This document shows, piece by piece, positions 1 through 9,800 of a stretch of 64,000 nucleotides of DNA. The notes under the pieces are model-generated. The model did no database searches. It was not told the origin of the DNA and saw only the letters and a program-made list of their open reading frames with translations. This DNA comes from Ichthyophis bannanicus (lineage: Eukaryota > Chordata > Amphibia > Gymnophiona > Ichthyophiidae). A program made the translations under genes and the position numbers. Position 1 is the first letter of the stretch. Each line of letters begins with the position of its first letter. The DNA lies in NCBI GenBank assembly GCA_033557465.1, contig CM066034.1:412898159-412962158 (forward strand), given 5' to 3'.

Positions 1-429
1 ACTGAAATGGACCATAGCTGGGTATGTGTATGGGGGACAGATGAGGATAAAAGTCATTCTGCAAAAGGATAAGGCATGTGCATCTGACCAGCACATAGTT
101 GATTGCAAAACTGAGTGCTCATAGACAGTTACGAGTAGCAAGACTTCTACTGACAAACCCGATCCTCATGTATCTATAGGAGTTCTAAGTAAAACTTAAA
201 CTTACCTGTCATTCAGCATCTTACTATTTGGCAACTACTCTGTAGCATGTTCTTCCTCCCTACCTTAGACAAGACTTGCCCCTCAGTAAATTTAGGAAAG
301 GTCTAAAAGTCTATTATTTTGAACTTGCCTTTGGCTGCACTCTGGGCGATATAGAACACTTGAAACCTCCAAAGCTTTCTGTGTTCTCTTCTCCTTAATT
401 AAAACTTAATTTAATTTTATACTCTTTTA
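1..429. other. No gene recognised
   Basis: AT-rich sequence with no long open frame, tRNA-like box or terminal repeat that I can recognise. It ends where L2-type coding similarity begins. It may be unrecognised old repeat or plain intergenic DNA. Confidence 0.5.
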
Positions 430-735
430 TGTTTAATGTTTTTGTTCATGCAATTTTAGACTACATTGCATTTTAAATGCATTTTAGTGAATCTTCTGCT
501 GGATCTTCCTCCACTGCTATCATGCTTTCTGTAAGTGTACCTCAGGGCTATGTCTTAGGACCTCTTGTTTCTCTCTCTATACTCACTCCCTTGGTGCTCT
601 GTTTTCATCCCATGGTTTTCAATACCATCTTTATGCTGATAGCTCTAAGATTTACCTTTCTATACCAAAAATCTCTCTAGGATTCAAGCCCCATATCTCA
701 GCCTGTTTGTCTGATGCTGCTTGGATCTTTATCTT
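430..735 (+). mobile_element. L2-type LINE, 5' piece of split copy (RT fragment)
   Basis: The plus strand encodes a decayed stretch of L2-clade reverse transcriptase. The block around [12 protein letters not shown] corresponds to the [15 protein letters not shown] motif seen in the L2 copy at the right end of this window, and a degraded equivalent of its YADDS catalytic motif follows in a shifted frame. The copy stops near 735, and the next expected segment ([13 protein letters not shown]) reappears on the same strand at about 4300. The piece between is an antisense L2, so this is one L2 copy split by a later insertion. No frame is intact. Confidence 0.7.
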
Positions 736-861
736 TATTCACAAACTTAATATATTGCGCCTTCACGCAGGTAGCAGGACTGTTTACAACGTACAAAATT
801 AGCTACAATAGAACAGAAGAAAGAAAGGAACACCATTTTCAGATAGGAAAGTGTATCACAG

Positions 862-2230
862 TCATACAGTGGTAGAGGAGTGCAAGGGGTAAAGAAGAGA
901 GAGTGAAAGAGAGGGACTGGAGGCAAAGGATCTACAGAATGTGTGGGATGGTGGGAGGTCAAAGACAATCTGGAACAGGTGTGTCTTTAGCATGGATTTG
1001 AATTTTTGAAAGGACAGTTCTAGGCGAAGGTTGGAGGGAAGGGCGCTCCAGATGGCGGGACCGAGGAAGAAAAAAACGGAATTGTGAGTGGATTCAAGGC
1101 GCGCTTGTGAGGCAGAGGGAAGGTGCAGATTGTTGGCATGAACATGCAAAGGACATGGTGTGGAAAGTGGAGATGTAGAATTTCAGAGATACAGAGGTGC
1201 GCTGGTGTTTACGGCCTTGTGAACCATGGTGAATAATTTGTACTGAATTCGGAACAATGGGGAGCCAATGGAATTGTATGAGCAGAGGGGAGACGTGGTC
1301 GGTGCATGAAGCACAAGTGATCAGCCGGGCAGCGGTATTCTGAAGAAGCTGGAGATGGAGTAGCTGATATTGGGGGAGGCCCTGCGAGAACCACGTTACA
1401 GTATTCTATTCGTGATGTGACAAGAGAAAGAAGATGAGGAGGGCAAGAAAGGACGGACAGCACAAATTTGTCGCAAGGAGAAGAGCAAGTGGTGCATGAC
1501 TGAAGAGAGATGTTCCCGAAAGGACAGTGAGGAATCCAGAGTGACGCCTAAATAGTGGAGAGAGTGTGGGGGCTAGTGAGGGGCATGGGCCTCCAGATGT
1601 AAACCAAATAGCAGCAGTTTTGGCAAGGTTGAGGTGTAGATAGTTAGAAGACATCCAAGAGCTGACCTGTGTGAGGCGGGAATTGAGAGCTGACAAGTTG
1701 GGAGCAGAAGGGTTGGTGTGATGCAAGAGAATAATATCAGCAGGATATTAGAATGCCGATATGCTGTGCTGCTGGACCAACAGTGTCAGAGTGGCTAAAA
1801 GACGTTGAAAAGAAGTGGAGCTAATATAGAGTCCTGAGGGAAACCACAGGGGAGGGGCGTTATGGGGAGGAAGAATTGCCAGAAAGAACAGAGAAGGATC
1901 TGGAGGAGAGAAACAAATGAAACCAACATAAGACAGACTCACGGATGCCAGAGTTGTGAAGATGGGAGAGAAAAGTAGAGTGGTTGATGAGATCAAAGGT
2001 GGAAGAGAGATTCAGTAAAACAGCCAAAGATATGTCACCACGGTCGTGAGAGCAGTGTAGCTCATTGAGAAAGGAGATAAGAATGGAATCGGTCCTGTGA
2101 CCAGGATAGAAGCTGAATTGATGAGGGTGAAGAATGTGCATGGTGTCAAGATGTGAGGAAAGTTGGGCAAATACAAGCTTTTCAAGGACCTTAGATAGAA
2201 AGGGGAGATTCAAGAGGTTGCCAGTGCACT
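862..2230 (-). pseudogene. L2 reverse transcriptase remnant
   Basis: Several overlapping broken frames give L2-clade RT landmarks in order on the minus strand: LPFLSKVLEKLV (about 2205), HPHQFSFYPGHRTDS, then FDLINHSTFLS (RT core), LTQVSSWMSSNYLHLN (about 1670), SRIEYCNVVLAG (about 1410), and finally a C-terminal block with AIWSALPSNLR and FKSMLKTHLF (about 1050). This matches the thumb and C-terminal layout of L2 LINEs. The frame changes repeatedly and the catalytic DD segment is not readable, so it cannot make a working enzyme. Confidence 0.75.
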
Positions 2231-2760
2231 AGGATGGAGGGATCCAAGAAGGGTTTCTTAAGACTGGGCTGGATCAGAGCTTGTTTCCAGGGGGACAGGA
2301 AAGTACTGGAGGAGAGATTGTTATTGAACATTGTGAGTATGGGAGGAAAGAGCGCCAGGGAGGGTTTGGACAGCTAGTGAGAAGGGATAGGTTCAGAGCA
2401 ACAGGTAGTCTTGTGGGAAGAGGAGAGAGCGTTAAGCTGTTCACCCAAGGAAATGGTATTGAAAGAAGACCAGGCAAGAGAAAGGGATGATGATGGGGAG
2501 ATAGGAGAATGGGGAGGGCTTGAAGGAAGAGGCGGGGGACAGGCAGAGAAGGTGGAGCGGAGGGACCGAATCTTGTCGTGAAAGCAGTTTGTGAGCTGGA
2601 CTTGATCTGGGAAAGTGGTGGGGAGGCTGCAGGGGGGAGGGGGAGGGATGGATGAGGAGCAGAAAGGGATTTCAGGATGGAATACAATTGGTGGGAAGAA
2701 CTGGAGGAGGAAGAAATGAGGTCTGCCTAGTAGGATTTTTTGATGTCATGAATCAGAGAG

Positions 2761-2999
2761 TAGTAGTGGTAATAGGAGTGGAGGAGTAGCCTAGTGGTTA
2801 GAGCAACTACCTAGTACCCAGAAGATCAAGGGTTTGATTCTCACTGGCATCCTTGTGACTTTGGGCACATCACTTTACCCTCCATTGCCTTGGAAGAAAA
2901 GGCTGGCAATCTACTTCCAGTGATACATTGCCAAGAAAACCCAGAGGTAGCTGGGTCACTATGAGTCAACACTGACTCAATGGCACTAAAAAAAAGAAA
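2761..2999 (+). mobile_element. tRNA-headed SINE, type 1 (RTE-like tail)
   Basis: A pol III A-box-like segment (GCCTAGTGGTTAGAG) and a B-box-like GGTTTGATTC give a tRNA-derived head. A central block around CCTTGTGACTTTGGGCA follows. The 3' part (GGGTCACTATGAGTCAACAC ... GGCACT) ends in an A-rich run. A second copy lies at 6087-6308. The 3' part resembles the end of the RTE LINE at 59.5-62.4 kb, which suggests that LINE mobilises it. It interrupts the L2 linker. Confidence 0.8.
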
Positions 3000-3239
3000 A
3001 AGCAGTAATAACAGCATTGAAAGTGCCAAAGAGAAACAGGGGAGCAATGTTGTCTCCAAAGTTGTTCTGCATGATAAGAATGGTGGCGTCAGAGGCCAAG
3101 GTGATACTAGGGGTGATGGTTGGCTCTGTGAGGGAATGACACTGGACAAAGAGGGGCAAACTGATCAAGAGCAGCAGTTAAGGTGGAATTCCATATATGG
3201 ACCTGAGTGTCAGAAGTAAGAGAGGCAAAATTAGCAGGA

Positions 3240-3804
3240 AGGAGTGTGTCTCAGAATGGGAAGTGTTCAAGGGTGGATGGTATGAAGCGATGAGGTAACC
3301 AAATGGGGTCAGTGGAAGAGGACTGACCAGCTGATAAAGATAAAGGTTGAATGAAGGTGTAAGGAGAAGAGAATGCACAGATGGTCTGTCCAGGGTAACG
3401 GAGTGGCAGAGAGAGAGGGAAGGGAGGGTGAGTCAGAGGGTATGAGAAGCAAATTGAGAGTGTGACATGAGTGGGGCAGTGGATGTGTTGTGAAAGTGAC
3501 AGGTTTTGGAGCTGGGTAAGAAAACCCTTCCACAAGGCCTTGAGAGGCAAACAGGGTGAATATTAAAGCCTCTGAGAATCACCAGATGAGAATATAAGAG
3601 GGAGATTTCAGAAAGGGTCAGGAGTAGAGAGTCCCATACAGTAGATGGGAATGAAGAGATGGGGGAGTAGAGAAAGAGAAAATAGAGAGGAGGGGTGGAA
3701 TCTAGGAGAAGTGATTCTAGGTAGTGAAACGCAGGGGAATGGATTTCAATCAGAGGTAAGGAGAAGCGGAAGAGGACAGCCACTCCTCCTCCATTACAAC
3801 CCAA
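3240..3804 (-). pseudogene. L2 AP-endonuclease remnant
   Basis: The minus strand reads GGGVAVLFR, then LVILRGFNIHP (counterpart of the LVILGDFNIHP endonuclease block), then TAPLMSHSQF in a shifted frame. This is the usual order of the APE-type endonuclease of L2/CR1 LINEs, which nicks target DNA to prime reverse transcription. The catalytic Asp of the GDFN motif is changed (RGFN), and frames shift after it. It lies upstream, in element sense, of the RT remnant, as expected for one degraded pol ORF. Confidence 0.65.
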
Positions 3805-4295
3805 ATGCAGAGTGGAATACGCTTAAAAGCCTTGGGGTGAGACAATGGTTGAGCAGAGGGTCTTCATCCTCCCTCAAACAGGTCTCAATAATAAACAGTG
3901 CATCTAAAGAGTGCTGCATGATGAGATCTTGCACAAAGGATGGTCTTTGACCAAAGGGATCTACAACTGATTAAGGCCAGGCCAAGTAGGTGAGAGGGAA
4001 CGGCCAGGGAGTGAGCGCATCAGGGTAGAAGTGGATTGAAGCAGGGGAGTAGGTTGCTGGGGACACATGAGAGGTGACCAGACAGATGGGGAAGGGAATG
4101 TAGGGGACACCAGCCCCTATGGGCCAGGACAGTTGACACTGTCCAGCAAAAATAGGTGCAAGACAACAATAGGGAGAGAAAGATCCCAAAGCACTTACCT
4201 AAAGATGGCAGAAAATAGTAGGAGGCCAACAGGAGGCGAAGTCAGATGTGGAGAACTCACTAGAGTCCCCTCAAGGAGGTCGCCCAAGGATGTCC

Positions 4296-4738
4296 TGCTG
4301 CCATCTGAAACTGAACATGGTCAAGATGGAGCTCTTTATCTTTCCCCCTAACCTACCTCCTCCTTCCTCTCTTTCTGCGAATATCACTATCATCCTCTTT
4401 GATTCCTTAGCTCAAAACCATGAATTAATCTTTGACTCCTCCCTTTCCTTTTCTGCGCACATTCAACAGATAGCTAAAACTCAGCCGCACAGCTAATCTT
4501 CCACCTATGCCCACATAATCCCTCTTTTAAATTCACTTCATTGACTCTCTATCCATTTCCTCATCAATTCAAACTACTCCTCCTGACCTATAAGTGCATT
4601 CACTCTACAATTCCTCATTATCTCTCATCTCTTCCTAGATCCCTTCTCAGGAACTCTGCTCATCGGATAAATAATTTTTATCTGCATCCTTCTCTTTCAC
4701 TGCCAACTCCAGGTTCTGTTTGTTCCATCTCCCAGTGA
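4296..4738 (+). mobile_element. L2-type LINE, middle piece of split copy
   Basis: The plus strand resumes the L2 copy that stopped near 735. It reads MELFIFPPN, then [12 protein letters not shown], then [13 protein letters not shown], all landmarks of the L2 RT thumb/C-terminal region that are also clear in the copy at 62.5-64 kb. Two frames are used, so it is a pseudogene. A SINE follows directly at 4739. Confidence 0.75.
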
Positions 4739-4985
4739 CAGACAGGTTACCTCAGGCCAGAGGGCTGGGAGTTCAATTCCCATCTAGGGACAAGTAACCT
4801 CAGGCTGTAGGGACTGGGGTCTCTAGTCCCATGGCCACTCCTTGTGTTCTTAGGACCCTCCATTGCCTCAGATATGCTTAGATTGTGAGCCCTTTGGGGA
4901 TGAGGGAATAAAAAGTGCCTGTTAGACTATATCTTGTAAACCACTCTGATACACACAGTAAAGGGTGGTATATCACAGACTACCT
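4739..4985 (+). mobile_element. SINE, type 2, inside L2
   Basis: This ~245-bp block aligns by eye with the SINE copies at about 8645 and 46540: a GAGTTCAATTCCC B-box-like segment, CAACCTCAGG-type text, GGGGT..CTAGTCCCA, a CTCCTTGTG..CTTAGG central block and GTAAACCACTCTGAT near the end. Its A-box end is weak. It separates two parts of one L2 copy. Confidence 0.65.
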
Positions 4986-5205
4986 GAGTCACTATGACAA
5001 ACTGCACTCCTTGTCCTATTCAAATACAGACTAAAACCCCACCTCTTTGAGGCTGTTTTTGAAGTCTGACTCCCCATTTCCTCTTAGTCTACCCTGGTCC
5101 CATTTGTTGTGCTTGTCTTGAATAGTCTGTAAGCTCCATTGAGCAGGAACCGTCTATGTACAGTACTATGTATGCCTTGTAGTGCTATAGAAATGTTAAG
5201 TAGTA
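4986..5205 (+). mobile_element. L2-type LINE, 3' end of split copy
   Basis: The block begins with the RT C-terminal tail (AAATACAGACTAAAACCCCA corresponds to the conserved FKxxLKxHLF end), followed by a short 3' UTR with TGTAAGCTCCATTGAGCAGG and GTAGTGCTATAGAAATG. The same tail type is seen at 33.9-34.05 kb and, reversed, at 59.3-59.5 kb. CR1 sequence starts immediately after it. Confidence 0.7.
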
Positions 5206-5640
5206 TATAAGAACATAAGATATGCCATATTGGATCAGACCAAAGACCCATCAAGCCCAATATTCTGTTGCTAAAAATGGCTGATCCAGGTTACAAGTAC
5301 CTGTCAGTTTCCCAAAAAGTAGACAGATTCCATGCTGCTTATCCTAGGGGCAAGCAGTGGATTTCCCCAGTCTACTTTAATAAAGGTTTATGGACTTTTC
5401 CTCCAGGAACTTGTCCAAACCTTTTTTAAACCCAGCTACACTAACAACTTTTACTACATCCTCCAACAACAAATTCCAAGGTTTGCTTATGGTTTGAGTG
5501 AAAAAATATTTGCTTTGATTAGCCTTGAATGTAGTATATTGTAGCTTCCTTGCATGTCCTCTAGTCTTTCTACTTTTTGCAGGAGTAAACAACTGATCTG
5601 TGTTTACCCATTGCACTCCACATTTTATGGACCCCTATCA
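5206..5640 (-). mobile_element. CR1 LINE, subfamily A, 3' fragment
   Basis: This is the 3' end of a CR1 copy read on the minus strand, starting at the AAGAACATAAGATATGCC end that is common to all subfamily A copies here. The minus strand still reads TRGHARKLQ, the [20 protein letters not shown] block and [15 protein letters not shown], which are the last ~70 residues of the CR1 pol. It is strongly 5' truncated, as is usual for CR1. Confidence 0.85.
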
Positions 5641-5905
5641 TGACTACATACCAAGGTGTGGTCTCCATCAAAGACCACATTCCTCAAGGTGGAGTCTAGG
5701 CTCTTCCCTTGTTCTATTAGTGATCCCTCACTTTCTGCCTCCAAATAGCCTAGAGCTTGTCATTTCCTAGATGGAAGCAATAGCTTGACTAGTACCAAGC
5801 TGCAACCCTGCTCTGCAAGGACAACGGGAAGAACTCTTCAGGAGTTGAACTCAGGATTTTTCACACCCAATGAACAAATCATACCCCTAGACCAATGAGC
5901 CCTTG
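5641..5905 (-). repeat. tRNA-Pro-derived SINE or pseudo-tRNA
   Basis: On the minus strand, 5902 down to about 5832 reads like a degenerate tRNA-Pro: GCTCATTGGTCTAGGGGTA (D-arm/A-box), a TTGGGT anticodon loop that keeps TGG in the right place, and a B-box-like GAGTTCAACTCC. The acceptor stem and several stem pairs are broken, so it is not a working tRNA. The 190 bp downstream on the minus strand could be a SINE body. I saw no second copy in this window, so a lone pseudogene is the alternative. Confidence 0.5.
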
Positions 5906-5980
5906 CTTATTAAAAAAAAACCTGCCATATGCAGGGCCATAAAAAGCAAAAAATGCACTCTGAATGATTGTGAAGTTGGT

Positions 5981-5998
5981 GCCCCCCCCCCCCCCCCT
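5981..5998. repeat. Poly-C tract
   Basis: A homopolymer run of about 18 C lies between two unrecognised stretches. It is simple low-complexity sequence, and its exact length is prone to assembly error. Confidence 0.8.
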
Positions 5999-6086
5999 GG
6001 CTGTGCACAGGAACTCTAAATGTTCTTACTAGTTGCAATATGCAATCTGATCAGGAGATTTTATTGTTTTTGTTTTGTTTATTTTA

Positions 6087-6308
6087 ATGATTGTAGCCTA
6101 GTGATTAGAGAAACTGCCTAGTACCCAGAAGATCAAGGGTTCAATTCCCACTGGCACTCCTTGTGACCTTGGGCAAGTCACTTTATCCTCCATTGCTTTG
6201 GAAGAAAAGGCCTGGCAATCTACTTTTGGTGATACACTGCCAAGAAAACTCAGAGACAGCTGGGTCGCCAGGAGTCAGCACTGACTTGACAGCACTAAAA
6301 AAAGAAAA
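6087..6308 (+). mobile_element. tRNA-headed SINE, type 1 (RTE-like tail)
   Basis: Second copy of the SINE at 2761. It shares GTAGCCTAGTGATTAGAG, GATCAAGGGTTCAATTCCCA (B-box), CTTGTGACCTTGGGCAAGTC, the TGCCAAGAAAACTCAGAG segment, and a 3' part GGGTCGCCAGGAGTCAGCAC ending in GGCACT and poly-A. Both copies appear full length. No clear target duplication was recognised. Confidence 0.8.
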
Positions 6309-7596
6309 AAAATCCCTCATTGCTGTTCCTCAAAAGGCTGTTACTCAAAAATTAATAAATATACACTAACCCACCTCTTTCTAACATATATAGGAGGAGA
6401 ACACTCTGCATGGTATGGGCAGCTCTGGCACCTGAATGGGTTTGAGCTGTATGCTTTAACAGGAAGCTGCCTCCTCGCTATGGTGCTGCTTTTAGTTGAG
6501 GGAGGAAGGAGGGGTGCCTGGGACATGGATATGTGTGATCTTCTTTCAAAAGATACATTCTAACCACTGTTATGTTTTATTTCCCCACCTCTATAGTTGA
6601 TATAGCATGCAGAGGATGTGAAGGCCTCCAAGAAGGAGTGGGAGGTGATTAGAGGAAGGGTTTTAAGCGCTTTTACTGTTGTATGTAGTTGCTCACCAGG
6701 TCCCCCACAGTCCATTTTAACTTGTACACAGAGGCAGGGGACCAGAGCTTTTAGGTGCTTTTACTCTTAAATCAATTGCTCATCGGAGCCTCTACAGTCC
6801 ATTTTAACTTGTCCCATAGGGACAGGTGGGCCAGAGATTTGACAATGTGCCTTGAAATGTTCTATGTTTGCTATACTATGTTGATTCATTGTACTCTCAG
6901 AAGTGTAAGAACTGCCATCTTTCTATTCAGTTCCACTGCAACTAAATCCTTAATAAAGCTGTCATGTAAATTCACAGATGGGAGCAAACTTTAAGTCTTT
7001 CTGTAAGTATGTGAGGTAGAATGTAAAGTTGGATCTGACCAAAAAGATATGATGGTGAAGCCATTGAATGCCATATGTTAACATGGCCTGCCAGAGTGCC
7101 ACAGTAGGCCAGAAGGAGCTGAGGCCAAAGGCAGCATGGGCAAGCAATTGAACATGCATGCAGGTGGGGGAACAAAAATCAATTTACATGCAGTCATGTT
7201 TAGGCATGGCCTACATATGGCACAGGATCCCATTCGACATAAAGCCTTCTTGTGCTTCTATGACCCTATGTTCTGGGGATATGATGTGCTACATCTGACA
7301 CATTGTACATCCTGCTGTATGTGCTGGTATGTAGCCATCCTGATGACATGTGCCATGGCCCACAAAGTAACATATTCCCTGCTCCTTCCAGTGGATGTTA
7401 GAATAAATCTTGAGGCCAGAGGACATGGTGCTGTTTGAGAGTATGCAAAGCAGGATCATCCACACAGAGAATCAACGTATACTTTGTAGTGAGGTTACAC
7501 CTAGTCTTGTCCTGGAAGTAATTGTGTTGTCATGTTTGTGCTGGAGCACCTGTAGGAAGCTAGGGATGTTGCCAATGTTGCCAACTTGTCAAAGAT
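6309..7596. other. No gene recognised
   Basis: The open frames here (up to 100 codons) lack recognisable domains. The only structure seen is an imperfect 88-bp tandem duplication at 6665-6840. The DIRS element begins at 7597. Confidence 0.5.
6665..6840. repeat. Two-copy 88-bp imperfect tandem repeat
   Basis: Copy 1 (6665-6752) and copy 2 (6753-6840) share GCTTTTACT, TTGCTCA, ACAGTCCATTTTAACTTGT and a GGGCCAGAG-like end. They are diverged by many substitutions, so the duplication is old. No coding role is apparent. Confidence 0.7.
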
Positions 7597-7755
7597 AGCA
7601 TAGTTACTCACCTGTAACAGGTGTTCTCCAGGGACAGCAGGAATCAGTCCTCACTTATGAGTGACGTTGGCACCAATGGACCCCACGTGGAGCAATTCCC
7701 CAGCTTTCAAAGAAAGTCTTTGGGATTGCTGCCACGCATGCGTGGTTCTCTTCCT
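7597..7755 (-). repeat. DIRS terminal inverted repeat, 3' side
   Basis: This segment is the inverse of 12541-12667. Both share the CAGTCCTCACTTAT..GTGACGTTGG text, GAGCAATTCCCCAGCTTTCA, AAGAAAG.CTTTGGGATTGC and GCATGCG. The outer 53 bp (7597-7649) are also complementary to 7870-7922, with 52 of 53 matching by hand count. Confidence 0.85.
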
Positions 7756-7869
7756 GCCCAAGGGTGCCATCTTGCTCAGTCAGGTCCCTTAGCTTGAGCC
7801 CTACCAAGCAGATGGCAAGGGAAGGATAAAAAAACAGCAACTCATCCGGGGAGGTGGGAGGGTAGTGAT

Positions 7870-7952
7870 GACTGATTCCTGCTGTCCCTGGAGAACACCT
7901 GTTACAGGTGAGTAACTACGCTTTCTCCAGGAACAAGCAGGAAGTGAGTCCT
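7870..7952 (-). repeat. DIRS internal complementary region
   Basis: The first half (7870-7922) is the reverse complement of the outer end of the left terminal repeat (52/53). The second half (7922-7952) is the reverse complement of the outer end of the right repeat, 12637-12667 (30/31). Placing both outer ends side by side is the hallmark of DIRS replication through a circular intermediate, where this region templates the joined termini. Confidence 0.85.
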
Positions 7953-8109
7953 CAGATGGGACTCCCCAGCTACAGGCGACCGAACCTGTAACCAAAAAAC
8001 TCCTCCGCAAGGTCATGAGCAGAAGCCGATGCCCAAAGGAGCCCAATTCCTCGGGCCCTTGGGGTGAAGCCCTCGGTAGCCATAAAGAAGGGTTGGAGGG
8101 CAGGAGTTG

Positions 8110-9433
8110 CTTATACCCCAAACAGATTACGGAGTATGGCCTGGCCGAAGGCACTGTCCCAACAGGACTCCCTCTCCAGGCAGTAGTGTGCAGCGAAGGT
8201 GTTCGCTGAAGACCAGGTCACCGCCCAACAGATGTCCCACAGGGGCACTGAATGTAACAAAGCCACCAAAGCCGCCTTGGCTCAGACACCGTGTGTGGTG
8301 ACTTGTCAAACTAATGGGGCACCCGCCTTCACATGGGCGAAGGCGATGCAGTCAGCCATCCAAATGGAGAGGGTGCATTTAGTGACAGCCTGCCCCAGTC
8401 GATTGGGATCATACGTCACAAAGAGTCGGCAAGATTTGCAATGAGCCTGGGAGTGCTGTAGATAAAAGGCAAGAGCCCTCTTGCAGTCGAGTGTATGCAA
8501 AGCTGCCGATGCCTGATCGGCATGGGGTCTCGGGAAGAAAGTTGGTAAGACTATCTCCTGATTGAGATGGAAATCTGAGACAACTTTCGGCAGGAACTTG
8601 GAGTGGGTATGGAGGACCACCCTATTCCTAAAGGGAATGGAGGAGTGGAGGAGTGGCCTAGTGGTTGGGGCAAGGTACTTCAGGCCGGAAGGTTGGGGGT
8701 TCAAATCCTACTAGAGGACAGCAACCTCAGGCTGGAAGGACTGGGGTTTCTAGTCCCACAGGTGCTCCTTGTGGTCTTGGGCAAGCCACTTAACCCTCCA
8801 TAGCCCATGTTCCCTGTAAAATAGTTATCTCCAAGTTATAATGCCCTGTTCAATGTAATTTCAGTTTGTTCAATGTAAACCACACTGATGCAGAATAGCA
8901 CAGTATATAAGAGAATGTAAATAAATAAATATAGAATCTAGTATAAGGGGCTTCAGCCATGAGAGCCTGTGGAGCTCACTGACTTGGCAGGCCAAGGTCA
9001 AAGCCATCAGGAAGACCATCTTCCAGGATAGGTGCCTATGCGAACACATCACCATCAGCTCAAAGGGTGAATGCGTAAGATGCATGAGCACTATGTCCAG
9101 GTCCCATTCCACCGGAGGAGGCTGGATGGGAGGCTTGGAAAGCAAGAGACCCTGCATAAAGCAGGAGACCAAGGACTGCCCCAAGAGGGGTTTTCTCTTG
9201 ACGGGGAGGTGATTCACCAAGATGGCACTCAGGTGCATCCTGATAGAGTTCAACTTCAGGCCTTCCTTTGAGAGATGGAGGAGGTACTGAAGGACCCACC
9301 GAGTGGAGCAGAATGGGTCGATCGGGGAGCTTGGAGAACCAGACTGAGAAGCATCGCCACTTGAAGGTGTAAGCTCATCTAGTTGAGGTTTTCCTCGACG
9401 CGAGTAGGACCTCCTCCAGGAGGTCCAGTGGGG
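8110..9433 (-). pseudogene. DIRS tyrosine recombinase (broken)
   Basis: The minus strand reads an N-terminal part (LLEEVLLASRKTSTR, about 9380), then VKRKPLLGQ, PPPVEWDLDIVL and a catalytic block CQVSELHRLS (about 8990). A SINE follows in the gene. After it come PKVVSDFHLNQEIVLP, LHTLDCKRALAFYL, WMADCIAFA, SHHTRC and TFAAHYCLE. This is the layout of DIRS YR integrases. The expected first catalytic Arg of the RVSEL-type motif is Gln (CAA, a likely CpG decay of CGA), while the H-x-x-R and final Tyr survive. One frameshift follows SHHTRC. Confidence 0.75.
8641..8938 (+). mobile_element. SINE, type 2, inside DIRS recombinase
   Basis: A tRNA-like head has GAGTGGCCTAGTGGTTGGGG (A-box) and GGTTCAAATCC (B-box). 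Then come CAGCAACCTCAGGCTGGAAG, GGGGTTTCTAGTCCCACAGG, the CTCCTTGTGGTCTTGGGCAA central block, GTAAACCACACTGATG, and a short (AAAT)n tail. The AAATAAAT tail and the preceding TATATAAGAG-type text resemble the end of the L2 LINE at 44.4 kb. Near-identical text occurs at 46531-46835. Confidence 0.8.
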
Positions 9434-9800
9434 CTAGGGAGACCTGTTCTGCCACCAGGCTGTGAGGGTTAATGAGGCCAGGTTTGGGTGTAGTACACAC
9501 CCCTCCTCCTGCATTAGCAGGCCCGGAGCACAGTCCAGGGGGACTGGAAGCTGTTGAGGCCACGAGGGGACTATGAGGATCATTGGCGCCCATTCCCACT
9601 GAGCTTTGTGGAGGGTCCTCGCGATGAGAGGAGTGGGAGGAAATGCATAGAGCAGGCCGGAAGACCAGCTCAGAAGGAACGCATCCGAGCCTTCCCTGCT
9701 CGGGTTCGGTACTGGGCCGCAGAAGCGGGAAGCTGTGCATTTGATGGGCTGGCAAATAGGTCCATGGTCAAAGATCCCCACCGATGGAACAGCCATCCGG
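9434..9800 (-). pseudogene. DIRS RT/RNase H C-terminal remnant fused to gag
   Basis: The frame reads VPSVGIFDHG, RFCGPVPNPSREGSD, AFLLSWSSGLLYAFPPTPL and a APMILIVPSWPQ block, which is the end of the DIRS RNase H region. It is joined directly to gag sequence ending near KYISRGG (about 9800), with no RT palm motifs anywhere between. The expected ~1.5-2 kb of RT is therefore deleted. The remnant leads straight into the recombinase N-terminus. Confidence 0.7.

Larger units (their letters stand above)
736..4295 (-). mobile_element. L2-type LINE inserted antisense into another L2
   Basis: Read on the minus strand, this ~3.5-kb block has the order of an L2 pol: an endonuclease remnant (about 3800-3250), a linker (about 2700-2250), reverse transcriptase (about 2230-1400) and the conserved C-terminal tail (about 1150-1000). 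All parts carry stops and frameshifts. A SINE at 2761-2999 lies in the linker. The edges are approximate; they are inferred from where the interrupted plus-strand L2 stops and resumes. No target duplication was identified with confidence. Confidence 0.75.

Noticed and set aside
2773..2850. Functional tRNA gene
   Set aside because: A and B boxes are present but there is no acceptor-stem pairing, and the sequence continues into a SINE body repeated elsewhere.
7136..7438. 100-codon frame as a host or transposase gene
   Set aside because: No recognisable domain, and both strands have similar-length frames without conserved motifs.
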